Assembly (NCBI GenBank): GCA_948146395.1
Contig: OX411559.1
Coordinates: 32,862,715-32,926,714, forward strand
Length of the DNA: 64,000 nucleotides
DNA from: Fragum whitleyi
Lineage: Eukaryota; Mollusca; Bivalvia; Cardiida; Cardiidae
Direction of reading: 5' to 3'
Made by a program: the position numbers and the translations under genes. Under the pieces are notes generated by a model. It was not told the DNA's origin and did not search any database. It was given only the letters and a program-made list of their open reading frames with translations. Position 1 is the stretch's first letter, and each line of letters begins with the position of its first letter. Positions 1-9,480 of this stretch are shown piece after piece.

Positions 1-937
1 GCGAATTTTGCGGATTGTCAACTTCTGAAAAGTCATAAAACGTCACTAAACGTTGTGATATAAACAGCGTTCTAAATATTCGCTAAAAGTTATATAGATA
101 TTGAACACTGCTTCGTACCTGTTCTTGCCATAAATGTTTATGCATCCTATAACGAACAGACAATTGTAGACTGGAGAACCTGTACCATCTACGCTACCAA
201 AATCGATCGATTGAGACAGGCTCGCCTGTCCACCGATAATTGAAACGAACACTCGTCATTCGGAAGTTTTTGATGGACCCTTTCAATGTGAAAGGTTATA
301 TTAAGGACCAGTCTGATTCTTTCTATTTAAGAGAGGTATTGCTTAAGTCTTCGACTGTACACTGCTATTTGTTTTGAAAAATTGGAATGTTCTTTGCTAT
401 ATTCAGTTTAGTTTTTGAAAAAGAGTGATAGGTAGGTCAAATGATTAATTATATTAATCAGTAGTTTCAATTGGAATCCTTTAAGATAGCTTTCCAAAAA
501 ATGAGCTTTTGTTTTTCATATAAAAATGAAAAATGAATATAAGTTTAGAAATTAATTGCGGATACTAGAAGGATTAACAATGCTCTATTAAACTAAACAA
601 AAAAAAAAAAAAAACAAAAAAAAAAAAAAAAACACTAATTCTGGAAATTGAAGATATTCAATTAACAAAAAAAGATTTAAATTTCAGTGAGTGAACAACA
701 ACATCTATATTTTCACGATTGGCGGAACATTGAATGAAAATGTAGCGTTTGTTGTTCACAAAATAAAATACTTATCGATCTTACTCAAAAATTAAACGTT
801 TATTCTATTTCTTAAATGCAAAAATGAGTCAAGAGTGACCAATTCTATGACCAGTTTTCATAAAGCACGCCATTTGCACGTGATTGCTATGGTACGATGG
901 CGTCACTTTTCAGCCCGCTTAACTAACGTCATGTAGA
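1..937. other. Left-edge non-coding region
   Basis: AT-rich sequence with an interrupted A tract at 598-632. A minus frame at 46-252 contains a short fairly complex peptide (VSIIGGQASLSQSIDFGSVD) but lacks a convincing acceptor, so no exon is called. Nothing else is recognised. Confidence 0.4.
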
Positions 938-1351
938 GTAAATAACATCGTGAAATTGCCACTCTTTGCGATCAAAACCATTCTTAATCGCTCACTCAGC
1001 GCTCCATCCAAAAACGCTTCAAAATCACTTAAAATGCTAAGACCAATAACTACATTCAAAAAAAAAAAAAAAAAAAAAAGGTAGACAATATCCACGATTT
1101 CTCTAACATTATTGAATTTTGTAAGCGTTCAATGACTTCGCGAAGATATAGAAGGCTATTCATAGAACCTGTATGTATCTTTTATTAAAGGGAGGTAATA
1201 CATATCACTGATTTTTGTTCATCCTGAACAAAATTAGCGAAATTGGATTGCCTCCCTTGAATTGCACTCAAACTTCCTCCAGACACTCATTAAATTTCAT
1301 TCCAAAATCAACCCAAAATCATGCGTCTTGCCAATTTCACGATGTTCTTAG
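938..1351 (-). mobile_element. MITE-A copy
   Basis: Family MITE-A: terminal inverted repeats containing ACATCGTGAAATTGAC and its complement, conserved inner blocks (TCAAAACCATTCT, CGCTCACTCAGCGCTCCATTC) and a central palindrome around GGGAGGTAAT and ATCGCTAATTTTGTTCA. This copy runs from AACATCGTGAAATTGCC to CAATTTCACGATGTTCTTAG and holds an A-rich tract at 1057-1079. Length about 415 bp. Confidence 0.75.
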
Positions 1352-1837
1352 CTCAATACTCAATGTAACGGTTTAAGCATTTCAAAAGAATATTCTAATC
1401 ATTCTTATTATATACTCCTTTTTTTGTTTTGAGCGTACGAATGTTTTCCTCATATAGCCCCCCTTTTTAAAGAACAGCCATCAGAAATATCATTCTCTTA
1501 CAGATGAGTAGGATCTCACCGTATACACGTTTGTCTTTCGGTGTCATTTTGGGCGTTTCCAATATTGATTTTTAACGTACAAAAATGTTGTCTATGTTCA
1601 AAAAAGAATTTTTAATTAATTTTTAGACAATCTGATCTTAACCGAGTTTTGAAAAGAAAAAATATTTCATCATATAACTAAACAAATATCCGTGTGATAA
1701 CAATTGCATATGATAATTTTATGATATTACATGGATATTTTTAGAACAATGACGTAATGCTGTTATTTGTAGAAACTTGCATTTCTGTTAACAACATCGA
1801 CGAAAACAAAGTAAATAGAGGTTATGAGATAAATATA

Positions 1838-1977
1838 ATACGTACTTAGCGTATTGCATGAAAAATATCTAATTCGGTCGTGGGAATTGATAATAGTCTC
1901 GACAGAGCCTCGACAATTATCAATTCCACCAACCTCGTTAGATATTTTTTTCATACAAAAACTAAATACGTATTATA
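1838..1977. repeat. Imperfect palindrome
   Basis: AATACGTACTTAGCGTATTG and GAAAAATATCTAATTCGG on the left are complemented on the right by CCTCGTTAGATATTTTTTTC and AACTAAATACGTATTA, around GGGAATTGATAAT and ATTATCAATTCC. Two 60-residue frames here are by-products. Confidence 0.65.
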
Positions 1978-2082
1978 TACCCACCAAGACTCATCTAATA
2001 GCTTTTTTCTATTCACGAATAAGACCCGCTTGAATCAAATAAAAGTTCATTACAGATCCTAGGCTATGTTTAGTTCAAGACT

Positions 2083-2497
2083 TTATAATATGACCTACGT
2101 CGCGGGAGTGAAATAACCTCGTTGAATATTTTTGATATATCACGGGTGTTATTACACTAGTGGTATAACTATGCAAATGAGCTCAGAGCGAATAGCAACG
2201 CTATTTTGTAACAGCGAAATGACGTCATAATGTATATATCGTGACGTCAGTTTTTCACGGCGTTATAAGTTTCGCGGAAAATTGAAATGTTGAATTTCAA
2301 GAATTTGACGACGTTTTGCGAAAATTCGGGTCATATTATAAATAGAATATAAAATGTGTGCTCATAAAATACCGAATTTATTAAACGAGTCATCTAAAAC
2401 AGATAAACACTCGGCGCAGCCTCGTTTTTATCTGTTTATAGATGCCTCGTTTAATAAATTCGGTATTCCATGATCACTCATTCAATATCCTCTATGT
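2083..2497 (+). mobile_element. MITE-C copy
   Basis: Family MITE-C: starts ATAATATGACCTACGTCGCG, contains GGTGTTATTACACTAGTGG, GTGACGTCAG, and a hairpin of ACCGAATTTATTAAACGAGT with its complement; ends TCATTCAATATCCTCTAT. Length about 415 bp. The last bases resemble the end of MITE-B, so the two may share a terminal sequence. Confidence 0.75.
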
Positions 2498-3165
2498 ACT
2501 AACTAAATGTCTATACGTTGAATAGACAATTAGTACAGTTTTGAGCTGAATCCTCGATATCTAAACTGAAACGAACTTCTAAACGTCCACCTTGTATTTT
2601 CAAGATTTAAAGATCGTTAAGTCATTTAGTAATGCATATTACATATCTGTATGAATGGTCGTTCAATTTGGCGTGTTGTTGAGGAAAAATGGGATCGAAT
2701 TTATGTCTTTTGTATCTGTAGCAAAAGGTCAAAGACAGGAACCATCATATGAAAAAAGTCACAAAAATAATACTTTTTAAAGGAATTTTAAAATTTCTGT
2801 CGCGCAAATACTGTAAAATTAATCTTACAAGTGCCACACTTCAATGACATTTACGTGTCAAAAATCAAATTATTGAATGAAATATCATATCCTTTGTTTT
2901 ATCTCTCTCTCGGCCATACACTTTCACAATTACCCCACCCACCAATGTTAATTTTGAAATCAGGGGGCACTCCTAAATTCCCTTCAAATTTGTTGCTTTC
3001 TTCAATTTCTTCGACTCGATATTAATTGAAGATTCTGCCTAAATGATTTTTCTAATATAATTCGACTACTAACTATTTCAGATACCAAAGAAAATATTAT
3101 TTTTCAGCAAAAGCTAAGTGGCCGTGTAGTAGTTCGTTTCAGTGTTTATGCTTTTCCCTTTTCAG

Positions 3166-5375
3166 ACCTGTCACCAAATGATGCTTTCAAGAGAAAGTGC
3201 AGTCATTCCATCATTAGTCATTCTAATCCTAGGACACCAAGCAATGTCCGCTACTTTAGGTTCATCTCAGGTTTATCTAACGCAATTAGCAAAACTCATT
3301 GATGTATCAGAGACGATATGTGGAGCACCGATGACGTGCCAACATCGAGCGACAGCTGGGAACAAGTGCCGGTGTTCTTGCGACAAATTCTGTAACTACC
3401 GCCACGATTGTTGTTTGGATGTTATAGATCGCGACGCAATGCCTGATCAATCTGGTAACGAGACGTGTGCCACTCCAACCACCGACCCTCATAAACTTGT
3501 AAGTGTGATTGAAACATGCGTTTTAAACAGTACTGAGATTTATCACACAATGTGTGCGATAGATCATACATTTATAGGGAATATTTTGGTATCTAATAAG
3601 GATACGGGCAAAACGTACAAGAATTTGATATGTGCAATATGTAACGGGGAGTTGGAATCTGACCTAATTCCTTGGACACCTGTATGTAATACACAGTGTC
3701 GGGCTGTTAACATTAGCTTAATGACAGGCTCGCCCACGGTCGCTTCTTCTACTGGAATAGATTGGAATTATTTACGACTAGGAACCCCTCAAGATCAGTC
3801 AGGGCCGCCTGGAAACAGAGCCATTCGGTCAATTAGTAACGGGGGATTTGGAAATCTATTTACTGTATCAACTCCTCGAAATGACTTTGGGATCGGTCGT
3901 ACACAGTCTGGCTTTCAGGCGTTGTCTCGCGATATTTTACCAGGTCTAGAAAATAGAAATGTGAATTTTCAAACGACGCAGCAAGAATACAATTTATGTC
4001 AATTGAAAGTTGATGTATCACATGGTAGTCTGGGTGGTTTTGGTGAAATAGTGAACCCGTCAAATCAAGGAATTGATAACGATATGATTACTACAAATGG
4101 ATTTAGTTCCGGAAATCAGGGAGAATTTGGTGATATAGTAACACAGCCAAATAGTAATGGCGGAGGATTTGGTAATATAGTAACCCGATCAAATAGTAAT
4201 GGCGGAGGATTTGGTAGTATGGTAACCGATGAAAACGGAAACGTCGGAGTATCTGGTAATATAGTAACCCGATCAATTGGAAATGGCGGAGGATTTGGTA
4301 ATATAGTAACCGATAAAAACGGAAATTTTGGAGGATTTGGTAATATAGTAACCCGATCAAACGGAAATGGTGGAATATTTGGTGATATAGTAAACCAGCC
4401 AAACGGATTTGGCGGAGGATTTGGTAATACAATCAACCAGCCAAACGGAAATGGCGGAGGATTTGGTAATATAGTTACCCAGCCAACCGGTAATGGCGGA
4501 GGATTTGGTAATATAGTGACAAACAACAACGTTCCAAAACCAAACGGCAATGGTGGAGGTATCGGTGACGAAGCTTCTCATTCAGGCAACATTGGCGAAG
4601 GTTTTGGGGAAGTAGCTACTCAATCAAACAATAACGATGATGGATTATCTACTCAGCCAAATAACAATGGCGGAGGAATTGCTGACGCATCTATTCAACG
4701 AAACAAGGATGGCGTGGGATTTGGCACTTTCCCACAAAATGGTGAAAACGATTTTGGAAATGAAGTGAACGGTGGTGGCATTGGATCTGAAGACTCGGTC
4801 TTAAATGACTTTCAAGGCTTGGAAGATACGTTTACACAACCCAACATCGGAGACGATGGCTTCACGATATCCGGTACGGTCCCAAATGGCTTTTGGCGTT
4901 CCGGAGATACGCTCACTCAACCAAACAATCCATTCGGCGGCGTTGGTCAGAATCAGTATAACTTTGAAACTAATTTTTCAAACTATGACGGTACTATAGA
5001 AACCTTTCTTCAACAATTTAATTTGCAAGACCCTAAGACCTGCAATCTGACATTCGAGCCACCCTCTGGTATAGAACTGGTCCCAACAACATGCAATGGA
5101 CAGAGGTTAGTCTCTAAATGCGATGAACGGTTGAGAGAAACATTGGAGGATTTTGATCTAATAGAACTTGCTTGTAGAGAGTTGAACACTCCCTTCGTGA
5201 ATTCGTCAGAGGATGGACTAAGTGTAGTCTACAAGAATGTTTTCTGTTTTATGTGTAGTGATACTAGTTCTTTGACGAATAACCCTGGCACACCTATTGA
5301 TGGTACTCTTTGGGAGGGGAAGAATGCGCTTGACGAATCAAAAGCGTCTGGCAAGCGAACAGATATACTCCTTTG
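3166..5375 (+). CDS. Exon 1 of the SMB/Gly-repeat gene
   Basis: The acceptor AG at 3164-3165 implies a non-coding upstream exon somewhere to the left. Coding begins at 3178; an in-frame ATG at 3148 exists but would sit in the polypyrimidine tract. The donor GT is at 5376-5377. Without splicing, the frame would read one more Trp codon and stop in the intron at 5377-5379, so an unspliced model simply drops the tail. The exon is long (2.2 kb) and free of stops. Confidence 0.78.
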
Positions 5376-6889
5376 GTGAGTATGATGTTTCTTTAAGGTA
5401 GTGGACCCGTAATTGTTCCACAATTTTTCGGATCTCGTAAACTTTGACAATGTTGACCGAGGTTTCCTAATGAAAATCATTAGGAAACCTCGGTTAACAC
5501 TGTTAAAGTTTATTACTTCCTAAACGTTACAGATCTACCACCTTAATGCTTTTTGGTAAATAATCGAGAAATAACAACACCTTATCACTTGGTAATTTCA
5601 CCACCAATACGGTGACATAACTAAAAAATATACCTTGCTTTCGTTAATATCGCCATATTTGACGTTATAAGCTGAGCTAATTGAAAGGATGACGAGAAGA
5701 AATTGCCTAGTAATTCCGCGTTTACAAATGATGCACTTTTGAAAATTTTATCCTATTTTTTCTCATTTCGTCTCATTTTTGCATGAAAGAAATTGACTAA
5801 TTATTTGATTTTGTATAAGATCGTAAAATAGTACATTTCTTGAACAACAAAAGCTTTATTTTTTTCACTCGTGGCGAAGCCATTTATGAGGAAATAAAGA
5901 TTTGTTATTCGCTCTTTGAAAGATGAATCAAATTTACACTGAAACAACCATTTATCGTGTACATCTTTTAGTTCGGTATTGGTTTAGCAGTATATCTTAC
6001 TCCAGCGAACACTTTAACCCTTTGCTGTTTAATCCCTGCTTTTTACGTGCCTGTGATTTTATGATTGAGAAAACATTGTGAAAAAAGAAGAAATTGCTTT
6101 TGACAAGCAATTTCTTCCTTTTCCACACTATTTTCTACCCTACTGAATGGATATTTTTCAAATTAAACCCACTTTGATTTTTCGTCTGCAAAACCTTTGA
6201 ATTTGGACAGGTCCAAAATTTTGAAAAACAGGAAAGTGTTAAATGACCGACCAAATTCGTTAAGCAAAGTAAAATTTTCTTTTGGAACAAGCTCAAACAA
6301 AATAGTCGCATACTATAAATCATTTTCATTTGGGAAATGAAACCTTTTTTTAGCCTATCGGAATACAAGAAAATTGATGGACACAACATATATTAGATCA
6401 TTAAAATGTTCATGTTTTGTTTTCTCACAGACATATATCTAAGAACATAGTGAAATTGACAAGTTGAATCACTTTCGAATGAGTGTGAAGAGTTAAGAAT
6501 GGTTTTCAAGGGAGGAAAAAACATAATCGATAATTTCGTCCAATTAGTGATAATTTTTACCTCCCTTTAATAAAATCTTCGCACTTTTCTTGTTGTGTGT
6601 CTTCACGGATATATCAAACGCTTTAAAATCTCCACAAGCCAATTAATTCAGTCGACTGTTTCATCGATTTGTTTGAAATAGTGGGTTTTTTGGACGATTT
6701 TGAAGCGTTTTTTTTTTTACGAATTTCGTGGGTGTTAGGAATGAATGTTTTGAGCGCTGAGCGAGAGATTTTTAAAGGTCCTGATATGAATGATCATCAA
6801 TTTTAAGATAAGATTAACTTTAATTTCCCATGTCTTTCAGGTTACTCTACTTATTCCGGCTAGTCCTTGTAATCATTTACGGACGTTGA
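3178..6889 (+). CDS. Somatomedin-B-like, Gly-repeat extracellular protein with hydrophobic C-terminal tail (two exons)
   Basis: Coding exons are 3178-5375 and 6841-6889, giving 748 residues. The start is placed at the ATG pair 3178/3181 because a good acceptor (pyrimidine tract then AG at 3164-3165) lies just upstream and the next ~24 residues form a signal peptide (hydrophobic core PSLVILILG, then AMSA). Residues ~48-79 have eight cysteines spaced C-x5-C-x9-C-x-C-x-C-x3-C-x5-CC, the somatomedin-B pattern. Residues ~113-160 hold a Cys segment with YKNLICAIC. Residues ~222-600 are Gly/Asn-rich repeats, and residues ~630-695 hold a second Cys segment with YKNVFCFMC. SMB plus YKN-type Cys segments recall ectodomains of molluscan SMB-containing adhesion-type receptors, but no seven-helix exon is visible downstream. 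The exon ends at a strong donor (G|GTGAGTAT), and the tail exon supplies a membrane anchor or GPI signal. Role unknown; matrix or adhesion is a guess. Confidence 0.72.
4026..4970 (+). repeat. Coding tandem repeat, about 45 bp (15 residues) per unit, Gly/Asn-rich
   Basis: The coding sequence cycles through units of the type GGGFGNIVT followed by 5-6 polar residues (RSNSN, QPNGN, DKNGN). It is most regular at about 4120-4520 and decays towards 4970, where units become GGGI/GGVG with longer spacers. Base-level similarity between units is high in the regular part, so recent unequal crossing-over or slippage is likely. The reverse strand is also open here, which is a by-product of the 15-codon periodicity. 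Confidence 0.88.
5398..5530. repeat. Foldback repeat just past exon 1 of the SMB gene
   Basis: GACCGAGGTTTCCTAATGAA and TTCATTAGGAAACCTCGG-type arms meet around 5468. Outer parts GTGGACCCGTAATTGTTCC match a diverged copy at 43996-44075 (GTGGACCCGTAATAGTTCC). Confidence 0.65.
5540..5962 (+). mobile_element. MITE-B-like degenerate copy in the SMB-gene intron
   Basis: It matches the family at CTTAATGCTTTTTGGTAAAT, TCTCATTTTTGCATGAAAGA and GAACAACAAAAGCTTTATTT, ending AACCATTTATCGTG. The internal sequence is widely diverged. Confidence 0.5.
6013..6241 (+). mobile_element. MITE-D copy
   Basis: Family MITE-D, about 230 bp: one end AACCCTTTGCTGTTTAATCC, an inner hairpin GAAGAAATTGCTTTTGACAA with its partner, and the other end a run of AGGTCCAAAATTTTGAAAAA CAGGAAAGTGTT (complement of AACCCTTTCCTGTTTTACAA). 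It lies in the SMB-gene intron. Confidence 0.68.
6445..6775 (+). mobile_element. MITE-A copy, right end lost
   Basis: It starts AACATAGTGAAATTGACAAG, has the central GGGAGG...CCTCCC palindrome and the block GTGTGTCTTCACGGA, and stops at GCGCTGAGCGAGAG without the terminal repeat. It lies in the intron of the SMB gene just before its last exon. Confidence 0.68.
6841..6889 (+). CDS. Small terminal exon encoding a hydrophobic C-terminus
   Basis: A clean acceptor (TCCCATGTCTTTCAG) ends at 6840. Exon 1 leaves two bases (TG); the first G here completes a Trp codon, and the following 15 codons read LLYLFRLVLVIIYGR before TGA at 6887-6889. With the ILL that closes exon 1, this makes a hydrophobic stretch of about 18 residues at the very C-terminus. 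That is what a GPI-attachment signal or a tail anchor looks like. The phase match and hydrophobicity support the join; there is no transcript evidence. Confidence 0.6.
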
Positions 6890-6939
6890 AATTCGAAGGA
6901 CAGAAACACACAGCTACACATAACTGAACGTACAGTTAG

Positions 6940-7225
6940 TTAAATCGTGAAATTGACGTTTATCTCAATCAAAACCATTCTAAACCGCTCACTTGGCGCT
7001 CCATTCATTCCAAACACTCAATCAAACATCTCAAAAACGCTCGAAAATGACTTAAAAGATAAATTCAACAGCTGCATTCAAAATGAATATAAATAGAAAA
7101 AAAAACGCGTACACTTCAGTCAACATATTTGAAATAATATAAGCGTCTGATTTGTTCTTGAAGAAATTAGAAGCGATTTACAGAAGTTGTATACATATTT
7201 TATTAAAGGGTGGTAATTAATAACG
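6940..7225 (-). mobile_element. MITE-A half copy
   Basis: It opens with AAATCGTGAAATTGACGTTT, TCAAAACCATTCTAAACCGC and CTCGAAAATGACTTAAA, and ends after TATTTTATTAAAGGGTGGTA, so only one half remains. It begins about 50 bp after the stop codon of the SMB gene. Confidence 0.65.
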
Positions 7226-7299
7226 ATTTAAATAATGTTGGCGTTTCCTTAAACCTATTTATTTTAGATCTACAGAAACTTTGGGAATACGATATTTTA

Positions 7300-7640
7300 C
7301 AGATGAAGAGATTAAAAAACCTAAAAAACCTAATCACACTGTATGCATACGCAAAACGGAAACATACATGCCTGTGAATAGGATTTTAGCTTCATAATTT
7401 CATGAAATCAATATTAATATTATCTTCACATCTTATAATTTAATATCACGAAGCAAAAATGAAAAGGTTTGTCAGTTTAGAAACAGATTTTTTACGGGAC
7501 TGCTTTTGCGGAGGCTCATAAAACAGCTGCGTATAGTACTAAAAATTGTTTTCATTGGTGATTTAAACCAACTTTACAGCCAATCAGAATGCACGAATAT
7601 TGATGGACACAACTAAACTATATACCTCTTACCAAAACTT
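7300..7640. repeat. Repeat family E copy (CCTAATCACACTG type)
   Basis: AAAAACCTAATCACACTGTA opens a block that also contains TATCTTCACATCTTATAATT, AATGAAAAGGTTTGTC, AGCCAATCAGAATGCAC and TGATGGACACAACT. Related blocks occur at 25060-25375, 37300-37390, 53340-53400 and 56600-57180. Confidence 0.52.
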
Positions 7641-7734
7641 TCATGGCAATTCACCAATTCTCGCCCAGAATCCGACTGGCGACCGGCGAAAGACCCGAGA
7701 TCAACAGGTTATATTACGGGGATAAATTTTGTTT

Positions 7735-7960
7735 CTTTGAATAGGGTTTTACGACGCTTTTACCAAGCATTTCGTCATACTGCGGCGACTGGAGCACCTG
7801 AATTACTATTACTTCGCACACCAGGACTACCATTGCATCCTTTCCAAGCCTTGAACTGCTATCCAACAAAGGTCTACGATTATCAATCCATTGATGAGAA
7901 ACAAATAGTTGGAAAGAATGAGAGCCGCCGCCGGGAATCGAACTCGGGACCCTTAGATTG
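7735..7960 (-). mobile_element. SINE-1 copy with extra tRNA-like pieces
   Basis: The body (TACGACGCTTTTACCAAGCA ... GCCGCCGCCGGGAATCGAAC) is a diverged SINE-1. Beyond it, 7960-8190 has three short repeats of GCTTAGATTGACAGAA and two more tRNA-like stretches (GATCGAGCTCGGGACCTC; AAGTCAGGCGGTCTACCGAC). Confidence 0.68.
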
Positions 7961-8379
7961 ACAGCAAACTGCTTAGATTGACAGAAAAATGCTTAGATTG
8001 ACAGAAGACTGAGCTATTAAGGATCGAGCTCGGGACCTCTTGACCAAGAGCGAGGCGCCCGACATCACGACTACGGACACAAATAACTGTATGTGTACTC
8101 CATCTATTCACCGTCGCCACCGAAAGCAAATGTCTTTTTAGCGTCACCCATTTGATTTGAAGTCAGGCGGTCTACCGACTGAGGTATGCCGGTTACATGT
8201 AGCAACATCATGAAATTGGCATGGTGAATGACTCTGGAATGCTGTTCGAATGAAATGGAATGAATGGTCATATTTCTCTAAAAGCAATGATTGTGAACAT
8301 AAAACAAACGACAAATCCATAATAAGCGATTTAAATTTCGTAACTACATCTTATTTAATTTTCGACCGTGGTTACAGTA

Positions 8380-8757
8380 AACAGCATCGTGAAATTGACA
8401 AGGTAAATGATTTTATTTTGGAATGAAATGTTAAGCGAGTTTTGAATGACTTACAAGGGAGAAAATCCAAAATCGCTTATTTCGCCCTACTTGGTCGAAT
8501 TAGCAATATCTATTACCTCCCTTGAAAAATCAACGTGTATTTCTGTTTGTGTATCTTTTCGGGCTAATAAGTCGCTTTCGAATCCAATATCTTGAATATT
8601 GTGAAAAAAAATCGTAATGAACGATTTTAAATCGGTTTTTTCAGGGGTTTTGGAGCGTTTTTGAATGGGTTGAGTGATTTGAATGAGTGAATAGAGCGCT
8701 GAGTGAGTGATTCAGAATGGTTTTGGTCGAGGTGAATGTCAATTTCACGACGTGACT
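8380..8757 (+). mobile_element. MITE-A copy, near complete
   Basis: Ends are ACAGCATCGTGAAATTGACA and TGTCAATTTCACGACGTGAC. The central palindrome is diverged (AAAATCGCTTATTTCGCCC ... TATTACCTCCC). The block GCGCTGAGTGAGTGATTCAG is intact. Confidence 0.72.
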
Positions 8758-8844
8758 AATTGCACTACGTTTAAGTCGCCCTCCGAAAAGATTTAAACAA
8801 AATGGCGGGATAAGACGAAGATCAATAGTCATCTAAGAATAAAT

Positions 8845-9115
8845 GTGATCCGTCACGCAAAATGGACCATCTGGATAGTGCGTAAAGTATCGACCCTAGT
8901 CAGATTGCGCGGACTCCGCGGATTTACTAGGGTCGAAACTTTTCCGAGTTTTGCTAATTTCCTGAATCTAGAATGATCAATCTACCTTCCAGTGAAAGAA
9001 TCTTTTAAATATGATCTCTGGTTTGCCTGCATTAGAACAAATCTCTTGTATAAATAATTATTTTACAGAATTCCCAGATGATCCCTTTGTCGCGTGAGGG
9101 GTCTCAAATCGATTT
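8845..9115. mobile_element. MITE-F copy
   Basis: Family MITE-F: terminal repeats of the type GTGACCCGTCACGCGAAA, then GGGACCATCTGG, and inside them a hairpin TCGACCCTAGTCAGACTGCG-CGGAT-complement and TAGAATGATCAATCTACCTT. This copy runs GTGATCCGTCACGCAAAATG to TCGCGTGAGGGGTCTC. Confidence 0.72.
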
Positions 9116-9279
9116 TATTAGGTAATCTATCTTTTTATTGAGAGTAGTGATCAGTAGGCTTTCTGAAACCAGCATTCATATCTTCCATAAGTGTAACTAA
9201 GATTTTGAATTTTTTACCCACTCAGAAGACGCACAACATAGAATAAATCGGATAAAGGCGATATGTGGACTTTGGCAAA

Positions 9280-9480
9280 TATGAAAGTCCTTCGTCAGCT
9301 CCCCTATTCTATGAGTTGAGCGTTGGTGAATAATCAAAACATCGTAGCTACAGCTTGAATAAGCTGTATTTTCGACGTTTTGATCATTCATCAACGATAT
9401 GTTCGAAAGAATAATTATTTCTGTTACGCACTTGCGTAATGTGCGAAATAGAGGTTACGCCCTTTTCTTCAACGAAACAA
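9280..9480. repeat. Foldback repeat family G
   Basis: It has GGTGAATAATCAAAACATCG, a small hairpin AGCTTGAATAAGCT, and CGACGTTTTGATCATTCATC, then TTACGCACTTGCGTAA. The counterpart in the other orientation is at 47925-48190 (ACGCAAGTGCGTAAAAGAAA; CATAACATCGAAACTACAGC). Confidence 0.6.

Noticed and set aside
46..252. Minus-strand 68-codon frame considered as an exon of another gene
   Set aside because: A weak donor-like site exists but no acceptor motif is visible upstream, and no family is recognised.
4103..4581. Minus-strand frames rich in Pro (ILPNPPP-type repeats) opposite the Gly-rich exon
   Set aside because: They are the reverse reading of the 45-bp coding repeat; the plus frame has the signal peptide, Cys domains and splice signals.
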